Source: DASSBR01 sp035701285 (GTDB taxonomy: Bacteria; Pseudomonadota; Gammaproteobacteria; Natronospirales; DASSBR01). Taken from it: a DNA stretch of 37,935 nt. A model generated the notes under the pieces. The model saw nothing but the letters and a program-made list of their open reading frames with translations, had not been told where the DNA came from and did no database searches. Of this stretch, positions 13,632-21,218 are shown piece by piece (position 1 is the first letter of the stretch; every line of letters begins with the position of its first letter). Made by a program: the position numbers and the translations under genes. The DNA lies in assembly GCA_035701285.1 (NCBI GenBank), contig DASSNT010000053.1, positions 1 through 37,935 of the forward strand, in the 5' to 3' direction.

Positions 13632-14744
13632 GAAGCCGGCGATCGGCTGCAGCGGCTCGATTTCTTCGCAGACCAGTGTGATGCAGGCGAGCACCGGCAC
13701 GGAAATGAACGCGCCGACGACTCCCCACATCCACGCGCCAACAATCAGCGCGATAAAGATCATCACCGGATTGATCTCCATGCGGCGGCCCAGCACGTGC
13801 GGTGTCACGTACTGGCCTTCCGCGGTCGTCAGCGTGACGAGAACGGCAATCGCCACCAGCGCCTTGGCGAAGCTCGTCAGGCTGATCACCGCGACGACGC
13901 TGATGACCGTCGCGCTCGCGACCGCGCCGAGATAGGGAATGTAATTGAATACCGCCACCATCGCGCCCCACAGCACCGGATCCGGCATGCCGAGGCCCCA
14001 GAGAACCAGCGCAACGAGCGTACCGAGGGCAAAGTTGATTACGGTGATGGTGAACAGGTAGCGCGAAATCAGCCCCTGCAGGCCGAAGGCGAGTTCGACC
14101 GCGCGCTCCTTCTCGCCGACGCGCGGCAATGCATGCACCACGCCGCGCAACAGGTCGCGGCCGGTCGCCAGCAAAAAGTACAGCAGCGCGATGGTTACGC
14201 TCAGGCCGTAAATGAACGTGGTCGTCCAGTGGAGCAGCTTGCTCGTCAGGTTGAATTGCAGCGCCGGCTGCCCCGCCTGCTGTTCGCTCCCGCCGCCGGA
14301 CTCGCCGCCGATCAGCCCCTTGGCCTTCTGCTGCAGTTCCTGTACTTCATGCAGCGGCTTTTCCAGCCAGTGCAAATGCTTTTCGACCCGCTGCATCCCC
14401 TGCGGCGCGCGCGACACCCATTCCTGTAGCGGCTTGGCCAGGCCATAGACGCTGGCAAAGGAAATGCCGACCAGCAAAATGACGATGATGCCGCCGCCGC
14501 CCGCCGGCGGGATGCCATGTTTTTCCAGCCACTCGATCGCGCCGGAAAAGGCCACCGCAAGAAGCAGCGCCATCGCGATCGGAATCAGCACAATCGAAGC
14601 GTAGTACAGCACGGCGAGCGTCACCAGGATGCCGATCCACAGCACGCCGCCGCGCAACGAGATCAGGGTGGCGGGGCCTGAGGGCTTGCCGCCGGAGCGA
14701 ATCAATTCTTTTGGCGGGGCTTTCGTATCGGGTCGTTCATCCAT
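13620..14744 (-). CDS. AI-2E family transporter (downstream copy)
   Basis: The 374-residue protein of the PF01594 type (TqsA/PerM-like) has N-terminal helices (VLWIGILVTLAVLYYASIVLIPIAMALLL is the first long hydrophobic block), a soluble central region (about 105-165, Glu/Lys/Gln-rich with helix breakers), and four or more C-terminal helices including NFALGTLVALVLWGLGMPDP and INPVMIFIALIVGAWMWG. Family members export small molecules or ions; few use AI-2. An AGAAGG site precedes the ATG. It follows a paralogue at 14771 with a 26-base gap, so the two are probably cotranscribed. Confidence 0.87.
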   Translation of the reverse strand: MDERPDTKAPPKELIRSGGKPSGPATLISLRGGVLWIGILVTLAVLYYASIVLIPIAMALLLAVAFSGAIEWLEKHGIPPAGGGGIIVILLVGISFASVYGLAKPLQEWVSRAPQGMQRVEKHLHWLEKPLHEVQELQQKAKGLIGGESGGGSEQQAGQPALQFNLTSKLLHWTTTFIYGLSVTIALLYFLLATGRDLLRGVVHALPRVGEKERAVELAFGLQGLISRYLFTITVINFALGTLVALVLWGLGMPDPVLWGAMVAVFNYIPYLGAVASATVISVVAVISLTSFAKALVAIAVLVTLTTAEGQYVTPHVLGRRMEINPVMIFIALIVGAWMWGVVGAFISVPVLACITLVCEEIEPLQPIAGFLRS

Positions 14745-14770
14745 GCTGGACCTTCTTTTTTTGCCTGGTG

Positions 14771-15883
14771 TTATGCCGTCAGAAACTCGGCGACCGGATT
14801 GAGGACTTCGATTTCCTCACACAGCAGCTTGAAGGCGGCCAGCATCGGTACCGCGATAATCGCGCCGACGACGCCCCACATCCAGCCCCAGACCACGAGG
14901 GTAATGAAGATGGCCACCGGGCTCAACGCCAGGCGGCGGCCGACAACGTGCGGGGTAATGAACTGGCCCTCGAGCACCGACATGCCGAAAATCGCCGCCG
15001 GCACCAGCAAAATCGTGCCGATATGGCTGAACGTTACCAGCGCCACCAGCGCCAGGATGATGATCGCGGCGGCGGCGCCAACATAGGGCACGTAGTTGAA
15101 CAACGCGATCAGCGCGCCCCACAGCACCGGGCTGGGCATGCCGATGGCCCACAGGATCAGGCCGTCGACGAACCCGAGGCACAGGTTGATCAGCGTGACG
15201 GTCATCAGGTAGCGGGAAATATGGTGCTGCACGCCGCGCGCGATCTCGACGGCGACTTTCTTGTCGCGCCACTGCGGGATCACGTGCGCGAGACTGCGCA
15301 GAAAGCTGTCGCCCGAGGCGAGCAGAAAGTACAACAGCACGATCGTGATACCCGCGCCGGACAACACGCCGGGCGTCGTGGTCAGCGCCTGGTTCACGAT
15401 ATTCGGCTGCTGAACGACTTTAACTTTCTGCGGCTCACTCGTCGGCGTCGAATCACTGTCGGACTCGCTGTCCGTCAGCTTTTCGATCTCCTTCCGGGTC
15501 TTTTTCAGTTGATCCAGCGGCCCGTGAGCCGATTGAAACGTGCGCTCGAGCTTGTGTAGCGCGACCGGTGCCTGCCTGATCCAGTGCATCGCCGGTTGCG
15601 CGAGCCCGTACACGCCGGCGGTGAAGCCCCCGAGCATTACTATTAACACCAGTGCCGCGCCGAGCGGCGGCCGGATATGAATGCGCTCCAGCCAGCCGAT
15701 GACCGACGAAAAAATCAGCGCGAGCAGCAGCGCCATCGTGATCGGAATCAGGATCGGCGCGGCGAAATAGATGGTGTAGAGCACCATCAGGATGAAGATG
15801 CCCATCACGGCGCCGGAGCGCAGGCTGAATCGGCGGCTGCCCCCGCGCGCGATCGGTGCCGGTTCTTCCCTGTCGGCAGTCAA
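14771..15883 (-). CDS. AI-2E family transporter (upstream copy)
   Basis: The 370-residue paralogue of the preceding entry has the same plan. A first helix block after SLRSGAVMGIFILM, a polar middle (KKTRKEIEKLTDSESDSDS) and C-terminal INLCLGFVDGLILWAIGMPSP and LSPVAIFITLVVWGWMWG align with the copy at 13620. The polar middle differs most between the two: acidic and Ser-rich here, Gln/Gly-rich in the other. That suggests diverged partners or regulation. It is the first gene of a minus-strand pair and shares the 15884-16030 intergenic space with the divergent sdpR gene. Confidence 0.87.
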   Translation of the reverse strand: MTADREEPAPIARGGSRRFSLRSGAVMGIFILMVLYTIYFAAPILIPITMALLLALIFSSVIGWLERIHIRPPLGAALVLIVMLGGFTAGVYGLAQPAMHWIRQAPVALHKLERTFQSAHGPLDQLKKTRKEIEKLTDSESDSDSTPTSEPQKVKVVQQPNIVNQALTTTPGVLSGAGITIVLLYFLLASGDSFLRSLAHVIPQWRDKKVAVEIARGVQHHISRYLMTVTLINLCLGFVDGLILWAIGMPSPVLWGALIALFNYVPYVGAAAAIIILALVALVTFSHIGTILLVPAAIFGMSVLEGQFITPHVVGRRLALSPVAIFITLVVWGWMWGVVGAIIAVPMLAAFKLLCEEIEVLNPVAEFLTA

Positions 15884-15977
15884 TGATGTTCCCTCGCCCG
15901 CATATTCCTTTATTCCTTTGCCTCAAATGATGCGCGGCCGCGGCTGACGCCGCAAGACGAGGGTCTTCCCCATGCCG

Positions 15978-16020
15978 TTGCAATTCGGCAGGCTTGACCT
16001 TTAATTAGAAATATGTCTAA
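15978..16020 (+). promoter_or_regulatory. Candidate promoter and autorepressor operator of sdpR-sdpI
   Basis: TTGCAA (15978-15983) and TTTAAT (16000-16005) are spaced by 16 bases and resemble -35 and -10 boxes. Overlapping the predicted start site is the palindrome TTAGAaatatgTCTAA (16005-16020), symmetric at 14 of 16 positions, in AT-rich DNA unlike the surrounding sequence. An ArsR-family repressor gene begins immediately after, so it is a reasonable operator; this is inferred from position only. Confidence 0.5.
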
Positions 16021-16030
16021 ATATCTAAAG

Positions 16031-16312
16031 ATGAAGCAGCAAGCCATTTTCAAGGCGCTGGCCGATCCGAGCCGGCGGCGGATACTGAAGCTGTTGCGCG
16101 GCGGTTCCAAAACCGCCGGCGAACTGGCCGACGCGTTCGATTTCAGTGCGGCATCGTTGTCGCACCACTTCGCAGTCCTGAAGGCTGCCGAACTGGTGCG
16201 CACCGAACGCCGCGGCCAGTACATCGTCTACTCGCTCAACACGTCGGTATTCGAAGACGTGTCGAGCCTCGTGATGGAGCTGTTCACGACGCGAGAGGTG
16301 GGGAAAAAATGA
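16031..16312 (+). CDS. sdpR: SdpR-like ArsR-family transcriptional repressor
   Basis: The 93-residue winged-helix regulator opens IFKALADPSRRRILKLLRGG. The helix-turn-helix is TAGELADAFDFSAASLSHHFAVLKAAELV, followed by the wing RTERRGQYIVYSLN, and it lacks the metal-binding Cys of ArsR/SmtB. The FKA(L/I)xDPxRR start and YSLNT end match Bacillus SdpR, which represses the sdpR-sdpI operon until membrane-bound SdpI recruits it. ATG 16031 fits the family N-terminus; ATG 16013 is possible but sits inside the candidate operator. Neither has a clear Shine-Dalgarno, so a short or leaderless transcript is possible. It overlaps sdpI by ATGA. Confidence 0.82.
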   Translation: MKQQAIFKALADPSRRRILKLLRGGSKTAGELADAFDFSAASLSHHFAVLKAAELVRTERRGQYIVYSLNTSVFEDVSSLVMELFTTREVGKK

Positions 16313-16965
16313 CATACAAACGCGCGGTCGCGCTCGGTTTCGTGCTGGTGCTGGCGGCCTTTGCGGTCGCGGCATGGTTTTACCCGCAGCTGCCGGACAC
16401 GGTGCCGACGCACTGGAATGCCGCCGGCCAGCCCGACGACTACACCTCCAAGCCGTGGGGGCCATTCATTCTGCCGCTGGCGATGCTCGGCGCGTGGATC
16501 GCGCTGTCCGTGCTGCCACCGATCGCACCCCGCGGCTACCGGCTCGACCGCTTCATCGGCACCTACGGCATCCTGATGCTGGCGATGCTCGCCGCACTGC
16601 TGGTGCTGACCATCGTGATGCTGCTGGCCGCGGACGGTAAGCAGTTCAATTCAACGCGCGTCGCCTTTATCGTCATCGGCGCGCTGTTCGTTGTGCTGGG
16701 CAATTATCTCGGCAAGCTGCGCAAGAACTTCTTTATCGGCATCCGCACGCCTTGGACGCTGGCCAGCGACGAGGTCTGGGCGCGAACGCACCGCCTGGGC
16801 GGATGGCTGTTTGTGCTTGCCGGGCTGGCCGTTGTCGCCATCGGCACGCTTGATCTCGGCGTTTGGCCATTCATGGCTGCCGTCGGCAGCGCCGCGCTTG
16901 TTCCGGCAATCTATTCATACCTGGCTTACCGCCAGGTTGAACGGGAACAGGTTGGAAAGTCGTAG
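16309..16965 (+). CDS. sdpI: SdpI-family membrane protein (DUF1648-SdpI)
   Basis: The 218-residue protein has six predicted membrane helices. After helix 1 comes YPQLPDTVPTHWNAAGQPDDY, the DUF1648 signature (P-x-H-x-(N/D)-x-x-G). The second half contains YLGKLRKNFFIGIRTPWTLASDEVWARTHRLGG, the SdpI signature (NxxIGIRTPWTLxxxxVWxxTHRxxG). In Bacillus subtilis SdpI gives immunity to the SdpC toxin and signals to SdpR. No sdpA, sdpB or sdpC is visible here, so a role as immunity or envelope-stress sensor is inferred. Its start overlaps the sdpR stop by 4 bases; 3 bases after its own stop lies the end of the convergent PGPGW gene. Confidence 0.88.
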   Translation: MTYKRAVALGFVLVLAAFAVAAWFYPQLPDTVPTHWNAAGQPDDYTSKPWGPFILPLAMLGAWIALSVLPPIAPRGYRLDRFIGTYGILMLAMLAALLVLTIVMLLAADGKQFNSTRVAFIVIGALFVVLGNYLGKLRKNFFIGIRTPWTLASDEVWARTHRLGGWLFVLAGLAVVAIGTLDLGVWPFMAAVGSAALVPAIYSYLAYRQVEREQVGKS

Positions 16966-16968
16966 CGG

Positions 16969-17376
16969 CTACTGCCGCACAAAAAACCAGTACCAGACGA
17001 TGGCGCCGAGCGCGATCGCCGCGGTGCAGCCGGTCGCGACCATTGCGGCGCGTCGTTTGCGCGGGTCCATCTCGTCGACGTAGTGCTTGGCTTCCATGCC
17101 CCATTTGAGTGCGCGGTCGAGAAGCTGCTCCGCCCATCTGAACTCGAACGACAGCATCACGAGGCCGGCAGGAATCAGCACCATCGCGGGCCCCGGTGTG
17201 ATGAGCATGACAATGCCGGCCAGCACGAGGATGAATCCGGCCGCCGTCCACGCAATGCGGAACGGCAGGCTGCGGCGCGCATAGCGGTGACGCCGCTCTT
17301 CCAGCTTGTCGACGACTTCGGGGACGTCCGGTTCATCACCTTCGTCGTGCCGTTGTCGTTCTTCGTGGTTCGTCAT
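16969..17376 (-). CDS. PGPGW-type small transmembrane protein
   Basis: The 135-residue protein has a charged N-terminal tail (residues 1-38, Glu/Arg/His-rich), then the PGPGW-family core: IAWTAAGFILVLAGIVMLITPGPAMVLIPAGLVML and FEFRWAEQLLDRAL. A final helix (about 112-130, AATGC... to WYWFFVRQ) follows. The TPGP turn between two helices is the family signature, though the family Trp is replaced here (TPGPAMV). Function is unknown for the whole family. It follows the aldo/keto reductase after 16 bases on the same strand and is probably cotranscribed. Confidence 0.75.
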   Translation of the reverse strand: MTNHEERQRHDEGDEPDVPEVVDKLEERRHRYARRSLPFRIAWTAAGFILVLAGIVMLITPGPAMVLIPAGLVMLSFEFRWAEQLLDRALKWGMEAKHYVDEMDPRKRRAAMVATGCTAAIALGAIVWYWFFVRQ

Positions 17377-17392
17377 GTCGGAGGCCGGCTTG

Positions 17393-18220
17393 CTATGGTC
17401 TGTCCCACATCGGCGCGATGCCCGGCGTGATCAGACGTTCTTCACCCAGCAGCGTGTTGATTCGCGCCAGCTCGTCGTCATTCAGCTCAAAATCGAATAC
17501 GGCAAAATTGGCCTGGGCGTGGTCTTCGCTTCTGGTGCGCGGAATCGCGATCACGCGATCCTGCTGGAGCAGCCAGCGCAATGCGACCTGCGCCTCGCTC
17601 TTGCCGTACTTGCCACCGATGTTCCGGAGCGTGGCATTGCCCATCACCTTGCCCTGCGCCAGCGGGCAATACGCCGTCAGCAGCATGCCGAACTGACGGG
17701 CCTGCGCCAGCACCTTGCGCTGGCTCAAAAACGGGTGGTATTCCACCTGGTTCGTAACCAGCGTTTCGGCTCCGACGGTTTCGACGGCCTGCTGAATGAG
17801 CGCAATATTAAAGTTGCTCACGCCGATGTGCCGGGCCTTGCCTGATTCCTTCACCCGCTGCAGGGCCTCCAGCGTTTCTTCGAGCGGCACATCGGCATTC
17901 GGCCAGTGGAGCAGCAGCAGGTCGACATAGTCCGTATCGAGCCGCGCCAGGCTTTCGTCGGCGGACGCTTCAAGGTCGCCCGCCTTAAAGCGGTCGATCC
18001 ACACCTTGGTCGTCAGGAAGATTTCCCCACGATCGACGCCGGAGGCGGTCATTGCCGCGCCCACGTCGGACTCGTTGTGATAAAGCTGCGCCGTGTCGAT
18101 ATGGCGGTAGCCGATATCCAGCGCTGCCTCCACCATGCGCCGCGCATCGGCGGGTTCAAGCATGAACGTGCCGAAGCCGAGCGATGGAATGCTGGCGCCG
18201 TGGGCTTCCTTGTTCTCCAT
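17393..18220 (-). CDS. dkgB: Aldo/keto reductase, DkgB-like
   Basis: The 275-residue TIM-barrel NADPH-dependent oxidoreductase carries the AKR pattern. IGYRHIDTAQLYHNESDVG holds the catalytic Asp and Tyr; TTKVWIDRF has the catalytic Lys; LLLLHWPNAD has the catalytic His; and GVSNFN and a C-terminal IPRTRSEDHAQANF cofactor region follow. Several blocks (IDTAQ.Y.NE..VG, TTK.WI, ATNQ-type VTNQVEYHP) agree with E. coli DkgB (2,5-diketo-D-gluconate / methylglyoxal reductase); the true substrate is uncertain. AAGGAGATC lies just upstream of ATG 18220. The PGPGW gene follows. Confidence 0.83.
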   Translation of the reverse strand: MENKEAHGASIPSLGFGTFMLEPADARRMVEAALDIGYRHIDTAQLYHNESDVGAAMTASGVDRGEIFLTTKVWIDRFKAGDLEASADESLARLDTDYVDLLLLHWPNADVPLEETLEALQRVKESGKARHIGVSNFNIALIQQAVETVGAETLVTNQVEYHPFLSQRKVLAQARQFGMLLTAYCPLAQGKVMGNATLRNIGGKYGKSEAQVALRWLLQQDRVIAIPRTRSEDHAQANFAVFDFELNDDELARINTLLGEERLITPGIAPMWDRP

Positions 18221-18244
18221 TCTTGATCTCCTTGTTGGGCGTTG

Positions 18245-19006
18245 TCAGCCGGACAGAAACAATCGCCGGCCGTTAATCCGGGTCATTTCCACCGGCACAT
18301 GATACAGGCGCGACAGGTTGGCAGGCGTGAGCATGTCCTCGGCGGCGCCGCACAGGCTCTCACCGCCGCCGAACAGCAGCAGCACGCGATTGGCAAAGCG
18401 TGCCGCCAGGTTGACGTCGTGCATGCTCAGCATGACGGCCTTGTGCTGTTCGTCCACCAGCTTGCGAAAGTGGTGCAGCAGGTCGATCTGAAAATGCAGA
18501 TCGAGTTCATTGGCCGGTTCGTCGAGCAGGTACAGCGACGGCTGCTGGGCGAGCACGGTGGCGATTGCGAGGCGCCGGCGCTCGCCGCCGGACAGGGTGC
18601 CGACGGCGCGATCTTCGAGCCCGCCCAGCGCGCAATTTGCCAGCGCGGTGTCCGCGATCGCGACATCCCGGCGCGATTCCCACTGCCAGAAGGCGATGTG
18701 CGGATGACGGCCGACCAGCACCGTTTCGCGCACCGTCGCCGGAAACGCATCGTCGTCGTGCTGCATCAGCAGGCCCAGCCGGCGCGCAACATCGCGGCGG
18801 TGCAACGTGCCAAGCGGCCGGCCATCGAGCCGGATGTCGCCGCCATCGGGTTCGCGCAGGCCGGCCAGCGTGTGCAGCAGCGTCGTCTTGCCGACGCCGT
18901 TGCCCCCGAGCACTGCCATGCAGTCGCCACCATTGAGGGTAAAGTCGAGTTGCCGGCAGACCCGCTTGCCGCCAATAGCTACATCCAGACCGGACACCTG
19001 GAGCAT
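18245..19006 (-). CDS. ABC importer ATPase, FecE/BtuD-like
   Basis: The 253-residue ATPase has Walker A GGNGVGKTTLL (near residue 34), a Q-loop in LLMQHDDDAFP, signature LSGGERRRLAIA, Walker B SLYLLDEPANELD and switch His in LSMHDVNLAARF. This arrangement and the MLQVSGLDV start fit the FecE/BtuD/HmuV group, which powers FecCD permeases moving ferric siderophores, haem or cobalamin. Its ATG overlaps the permease TAA by one base (TAATG), so the two are coupled. No periplasmic binding protein gene is adjacent. The open frame continues to 19879 antisense-like over the permease, but that stretch is arginine-rich noise and was excluded. Confidence 0.87.
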   Translation of the reverse strand: MLQVSGLDVAIGGKRVCRQLDFTLNGGDCMAVLGGNGVGKTTLLHTLAGLREPDGGDIRLDGRPLGTLHRRDVARRLGLLMQHDDDAFPATVRETVLVGRHPHIAFWQWESRRDVAIADTALANCALGGLEDRAVGTLSGGERRRLAIATVLAQQPSLYLLDEPANELDLHFQIDLLHHFRKLVDEQHKAVMLSMHDVNLAARFANRVLLLFGGGESLCGAAEDMLTPANLSRLYHVPVEMTRINGRRLFLSG

Positions 19007-20052
19007 TACAGCGGGCTCCGGGAGCGGTTCAGCAGGTACAGGAACAGCGGCACGCCGATGGCGGCGGTGACTACTCCCACCGGCAGTTGCCGCGGCGCCA
19101 GCACCGTGCGGGCGAGCGTGTCGGCAAGCACCAGCAGTGCACCGCCGGCGAGGGCGGAGCCGGGCAGGATCAGGCGGTGATCCGAGCCGCCGGCGAGGCG
19201 CAGCATGTGCGGGATCACCAGCCCGACGAAGCCGATCGCCCCGGCCTGGGTGACTGCGACGGCGGTCAGCAATGACGCAACGATGTAGATGCCGACGGTG
19301 AGCATGCCGACCGGCACGCCCAGCGTTTGCGCCTGCATTTCGCCGCGCGCCAGCACGTTCAGGTGGCGCGCGAACGGCAGCGACATCGCCAGCCCGATGC
19401 CGGCGAGCAGCAACGGCCCCCAGCCGCCGCGCTGATACGACAGATCGCCCATCAGCCAGAACAGCATGCTGCGCAGGCTGGTGTCGTCGCTCATCGCCAG
19501 CAGCAGGCCGATGGCCGCGCCCCAGCCGGCCGCGACCACCACGCCGGTCAGCAGCAGCCGCATTGACGTCCAGCCGCCGCGGCCGCGGGCGAGCGCGAAC
19601 ACGATCAGCGTGGAGGCCAGCGCGCCGGCGAACGCAGCGCCGTGCAGCCAGAACACGCCGAGGCCGAGCAGCAGGGTGATCAGCGCGCCGACGGCGGCGC
19701 CGCCCGACACGCCGAGGATATAAGGATCCGCCAGCGGGTTGCGCAGCAGCACCTGCATCAGCGTGCCGGCAAGCGCCAGCAGCGCGCCGGTGGCGAAGGC
19801 CAGCGCGACCCGCGGCAGGCGCAGGTCCAGCACCAGCGTGGCGGCAAGCGAGTCGCCGTGGCCGATCAGCGCCTGCCATACCTGCGCCGGCGACAGCGGC
19901 ACGCTGCCGACGAACAGCCCGATCGTCACCGCCGCCAGGGCGGCCAGCACGAGCAGTGCAAGAATCACGGCGGCACGCGAACGTCGGCGGCCGGCGGCGC
20001 GCGCCGCGGGAACTGCGCCGTCGCCGCCGTTTGCTGAAATTGCGTATTTCAT
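19006..20052 (-). CDS. FecCD/BtuC-family ABC permease
   Basis: The 348-residue inner-membrane protein has about ten helices. Family blocks are LRLPRVALAFATGALLALAGTLMQVLLRNPLADPYILGVSGGAAVG, then FVGLVIPHMLRLAGGSDHR (the coupling helix region) and the end PLFLYLLNRSR. It forms the translocation path for siderophore iron, haem or cobalamin with the ATPase encoded just after it. No cobalamin riboswitch or Fur-like box was recognised in the 78 bases shared with the divergent rppH gene. The start is ATG 20052; a TTG two codons upstream is also possible. Confidence 0.87.
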   Translation of the reverse strand: MKYAISANGGDGAVPAARAAGRRRSRAAVILALLVLAALAAVTIGLFVGSVPLSPAQVWQALIGHGDSLAATLVLDLRLPRVALAFATGALLALAGTLMQVLLRNPLADPYILGVSGGAAVGALITLLLGLGVFWLHGAAFAGALASTLIVFALARGRGGWTSMRLLLTGVVVAAGWGAAIGLLLAMSDDTSLRSMLFWLMGDLSYQRGGWGPLLLAGIGLAMSLPFARHLNVLARGEMQAQTLGVPVGMLTVGIYIVASLLTAVAVTQAGAIGFVGLVIPHMLRLAGGSDHRLILPGSALAGGALLVLADTLARTVLAPRQLPVGVVTAAIGVPLFLYLLNRSRSPL

Positions 20053-20130
20053 AGACAATCAGGCTATCAGGTAATAAACCGGGCTTCGCAGGGACCGCGG
20101 CGCCTTCACCAGAAAAGTTTGTATAACAAC

Positions 20131-20667
20131 GTGATTGATCAGGATGGCTTCAGGGCCAATGTCGGCATTATATTGTGCAACGAGCAGCGGCGCTTGTTGT
20201 GGGCGCGGCGTCTCAGTCGCTCGGGCTGGCAATTCCCGCAGGGTGGCATTGACGAGGACGAGGCGCCGGAAGACGCGCTGTTTCGCGAGTTGCGCGAGGA
20301 AGTCGGGTTGCGGCCCGAACACGTCGAAATTATCGGCAAAACGCGCGGCTGGCTGCGTTACCGGCTGCCGCCGCGGTTTATTCGCCGCCACAGCTACCCG
20401 GTATGCATCGGCCAGAAACAGATTTACTACCTGTTGCGCTTCGTCGGCGCGGAATACGACTTCCACCTCGACGCGACCGAAAGCCCGGAATTCGACCGCT
20501 GGCGGTGGATCGACTATTGGCAGCCGGTCAGCGATGTGATCTACTTCAAGCGCGCCGTGTACGACCGAGCGCTGACGGAGCTGGCGCCGATGCTGTTTCC
20601 GGAAGGTGCGCCGGTGCGGCCGCCGCGGCGCCGGGCGCGGACGTTCAGGAGCCGAAGAAGGGGATAA
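20131..20667 (+). CDS. rppH: RNA pyrophosphohydrolase RppH
   Basis: The 178-residue Nudix hydrolase has the perfect Nudix box (G-x5-E-x7-REUxEExGU) from Gly38 to Leu60 in GGIDEDEAPEDALFRELREE. The start IDQDGFRANVGIILCN, the RSGWQFPQGG turn and RWRWIDYWQPVSDVIYFKR near the end are diagnostic of RppH, which removes pyrophosphate from the 5' triphosphate of mRNA to trigger RNase E decay. The start is GTG 20131, where the family N-terminus (M/V-I-D-x-D-G) begins; an upstream TTG (20119) is rejected. The C-terminal Arg-rich tail (RPPRRRARTFRSRRR) is longer than in E. coli and could touch RNA (inference). Confidence 0.92.
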   Translation: MIDQDGFRANVGIILCNEQRRLLWARRLSRSGWQFPQGGIDEDEAPEDALFRELREEVGLRPEHVEIIGKTRGWLRYRLPPRFIRRHSYPVCIGQKQIYYLLRFVGAEYDFHLDATESPEFDRWRWIDYWQPVSDVIYFKRAVYDRALTELAPMLFPEGAPVRPPRRRARTFRSRRRG

Positions 20668-20668
20668 C

Positions 20669-21160
20669 GTGGGCCAGCGACTGCATCGATTGATCGGCCT
20701 TGGCGCGATAGCCGGCGCCGCCGCCTGCCTCGTGACGGCGTGCGCGGCGGGGCCGAAAGACGGCTCCAGCGTGCCGTTCGAGCCGGTGCTGTCCGGCTCC
20801 CACAGCGGCGTTTACAAGCAATATTTCACGCTGATTCGCGACAGTGAAACATTTACCGCCGTCTGGCGCCGCGCTACTGCGCGCCAATACCCGTCCCCGG
20901 CGCCACCGCCGATCGACTTTTCCCGTTACATGGTGATCGCTGTTTTTCTGGGCGAGAAACGCACCGGGGGTTACGACATCACGGTCGCCGATCTCACACG
21001 GACGCCCGCCGGCCTTGTCGCGACGGTTCGCGAGCGCCACCCGGGCATGGGCTGCCATACGACCGAAGCGTTGACGCAGCCATTCGAAATCGTCAAAACG
21101 CCAATCAGCGCCGCGCCGGTGGAATTTGAGACGCAAGTCGTTTCCGAACCCTGCGACTGA
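20669..21160 (+). CDS. PrcB-like lipoprotein
   Basis: The 163-residue protein has a lipoprotein signal (VGQRLHRLIGLGAIAGAAAC, then LVTACAAG with the lipidated Cys after about residue 23). The body contains DSETFTAVWRRATA and DFSRYMVIAVFLGEKRTGGYDITV, the PrcB C-terminal domain pattern (VIAVFxGxxxTGGYxI), and ends VSEPCD. In Treponema, PrcB belongs to a protease complex; elsewhere this domain has no assigned function. The GTG start at 20669 has GAAGGGG about six bases upstream and comes 1 base after the rppH stop, so the two are coupled. Upstream in-frame codons lie inside rppH and give Arg-rich noise. Confidence 0.75.
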   Translation: MGQRLHRLIGLGAIAGAAACLVTACAAGPKDGSSVPFEPVLSGSHSGVYKQYFTLIRDSETFTAVWRRATARQYPSPAPPPIDFSRYMVIAVFLGEKRTGGYDITVADLTRTPAGLVATVRERHPGMGCHTTEALTQPFEIVKTPISAAPVEFETQVVSEPCD

Positions 21161-21218
21161 CCGGACGTGATCACTGCATTTGTCATTGCCGCGACCGCGG
21201 CAAGCCGGTGAGTCGCCA

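Noticed and set aside
19007..19879. Upstream extension of the ABC ATPase
   Set aside because: It overlaps the permease in another frame and is Arg/Ala-rich; the ATPase family start is at 19006.
20053..20130. Cobalamin riboswitch or Fur box between the permease and rppH
   Set aside because: The region is only 78 bases and shows no B12-box or Fur-like palindrome.
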